A stretch of 64,000 nt of DNA from positions 2,696,501-2,760,500 of the forward strand of contig NZ_PPFB01000001.1 in assembly GCF_002899455.1 (NCBI RefSeq), in the 5' to 3' direction. The first letter of the stretch is position 1, and the number at the start of each line of letters is the position of its first letter. Source of the stretch: Streptomyces sp. DH-12. Its GTDB lineage: Bacteria > Actinomycetota > Actinomycetes > Streptomycetales > Streptomycetaceae. The notes below the pieces were generated by a model. It ran no database searches. It was not told where the DNA came from and saw only the letters and a list, made by a program, of their open reading frames with translations. This document shows positions 63,230-64,000 of the stretch, in pieces. The position numbers and the translations under genes were made by a program.

Positions 63230-63643
63230 GTGTCCCAGATCGCAGGCGAGCCCGCGACCCAGGACTTCGTGGAAGTCCGGCTGCCGGCCGCGGGGGCCTA
63301 CCTGTCGGTGCTGCGTACGGCCACGGCCGGCCTCGCGGCCCGTTTGGACTTCACCCTCGACGAGATCGAGGACCTGCGCATCGCGGTCGACGAGGCCTGC
63401 GCGATCCTGCTGCAGCAGGCCGTGCCGGGGTCGGTGCTCAGTTGCATCTTCCGGCTCGTCGACGACTCGCTGGAGGTCACCGTCTCGGCGCCCACCACGG
63501 ACGGCCACGCCCCCTCGCGGGACACCTTCGCCTGGACCGTGCTGTCCGCGCTCGCGGGCAAGGTCTCCTCGGCCGTGGACGAGGACAAGACCGTGTCGAT
63601 CAGCCTCTACAAACAGCGCGGCGCGGGACCCGGGCCGGCGTGA
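63230..63643 (+). CDS. ushX: Anti-sigma factor of SigH (UshX/PrsH, RsbW-like)
   Basis: 137 residues with the GHKL (HATPase_c_2) outline: FVEVRLPAAGAYLSVLRTAT, LDEIEDLRIAVDEACAILLQ, CIFRLVDDSLEVTVSAPTTD and SISLYKQRG. In active RsbW kinases the N-box contains an Asn (EACxNA); here it reads EACAILLQQ, so Asn is missing and kinase activity is doubtful. It is the known antagonist of SigH in S. coelicolor, encoded just upstream. GTG 63230 has GGAGG 5 bases upstream; longer frames start at a TTG 4 codons earlier. The stop overlaps the sigH start (GTGA). Confidence 0.9.
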   Translation: MSQIAGEPATQDFVEVRLPAAGAYLSVLRTATAGLAARLDFTLDEIEDLRIAVDEACAILLQQAVPGSVLSCIFRLVDDSLEVTVSAPTTDGHAPSRDTFAWTVLSALAGKVSSAVDEDKTVSISLYKQRGAGPGPA

Positions 63644-64000
63644 GAAGCGAGGACGGGCCGGTGCGGGACGAAGAACGCGGCACACGGGAGCTGCCGGCCG
63701 AGCGCGTGCCGGACGGCATCGACGGCATCCCCGAGCAGGCCCGGCCGCATCCGGAGGACGACTCCGCCAGGGACGTCCGGCCGGGCGGCGGGCAGGCCGG
63801 CGGTGCCGTGCGGGGCACGTCCGCGGCCGGACCGGCCGCTCCCGGCGGGGACGCCCCCGCCCGGGCCGAGCCGGCGGCGGGGGACGAGGCGAGCGCTCGG
63901 GGAAGGGCGACGGGCGGGACGATGAGCGAGCACGAGCGAGAGGCCGAGGAGCGGGCGGCGCCTGCCTCCGGCGCACGGGGCGCACCGGGTGTGCCGGGCA
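63640..64000 (+). CDS. sigH: Stress sigma factor SigH, N-terminal part (runs off window)
   Basis: 120 codons visible from GTG 63640, coupled to the anti-sigma gene by GTGA. The visible part is a disordered, acidic Gly/Ala/Arg/Asp-rich extension without sigma domains, which should follow beyond the edge. In S. coelicolor SigH (SigB family) is made in several sizes by internal start and proteolytic processing during development. An in-frame ATG at 63922 (MSEHEREAEERAAP) with GGCGGGACG before it is a candidate internal start. The identity rests on position and on the anti-sigma gene. Confidence 0.8.
   Translation, partial: MRSEDGPVRDEERGTRELPAERVPDGIDGIPEQARPHPEDDSARDVRPGGGQAGGAVRGTSAAGPAAPGGDAPARAEPAAGDEASARGRATGGTMSEHEREAEERAAPASGARGAPGVPG

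Overview
The window is chromosomal DNA of a Streptomyces. It is very GC rich, with GTG and TTG starts and many 4-base stop/start overlaps. It carries lineage markers: nickel superoxide dismutase (sodN/sodX), a conservon (histidine kinase, roadblock, DUF742, GTPase), the EshA nucleotide-binding shell protein, and the ushX-sigH stress sigma locus. From memory, the order of markers (sigH/ushX, eshA, sodN, malic enzyme, kgd, lon, conservon, SEDS/PBP pair, ku) resembles the S. coelicolor core between roughly SCO5243 and SCO5309, here read in reverse.

Layout. 0-0.4 kb: the end of a toxin-antitoxin pair, with an intact antitoxin tail and a decayed PIN toxin. 0.4-9.1 kb: a methyltransferase, a CAAX-like protease with a two-component pair, an ECF sigma factor with a probable anti-sigma partner, Ku, a NERD-like protein, a small phosphatase and a secreted SH3 protein. 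9.2-12 kb: a SEDS glycosyltransferase and penicillin-binding protein pair. 12-15.5 kb: a di-iron oxygenase with a TetR regulator, and a secreted NlpC/P60 hydrolase. 15.4-21.8 kb: a conservon followed by a StyA-like monooxygenase. 22-27.2 kb: PP2C-like protein, MarR regulator, secreted GH25 lysozyme, and Lon under an HspR-type HAIR site. 27.3-34.4 kb: spermidine-synthase-like protein, an OmpR-type two-component pair and 2-oxoglutarate decarboxylase/dehydrogenase. 34.6-37.3 kb: a DUF4097/PadR pair and an HTH/Clp_N pair, each next to a palindrome. 37.4-43.1 kb: an oxidoreductase, malic enzyme and a complete polar amino-acid ABC transporter. 43.1-45.6 kb: a methyltransferase, a CGNR protein and divergent sodX/sodN.

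45.9-52.3 kb is the most accessory-looking stretch. It has a CsoR-family regulator that keeps two cysteines but lacks the copper-binding histidine (CstR-like), a DsbA/CcdA/CPVC thiol-redox trio, a rhodanese with membrane anchor, a TauE-type exporter, a second rhodanese, and an MBL-rhodanese fusion resembling the persulfide dioxygenase CstB. Two identical 16-bp GC-tract operators precede the fusion operon and a near copy precedes the regulator gene, so the locus reads as a reactive-sulfur sensing and detoxification regulon.

52.4-57.9 kb holds AraC, VOC, RibD-like, membrane, orphan ctaD, SLOG-like and GNAT genes. 58-60.7 kb holds eshA, which belongs to the family 2B encapsulin shells, directly upstream of a polyprenyl diphosphate synthase with a disordered N-terminus: a likely encapsulin shell plus cargo. 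61-64 kb holds a PGRP-type amidase, a PLP desulfhydrase-like enzyme, a broken UBP zinc-finger gene, and ushX-sigH running off the end. I saw no tRNA, rRNA, CRISPR array, insertion sequence or prophage.
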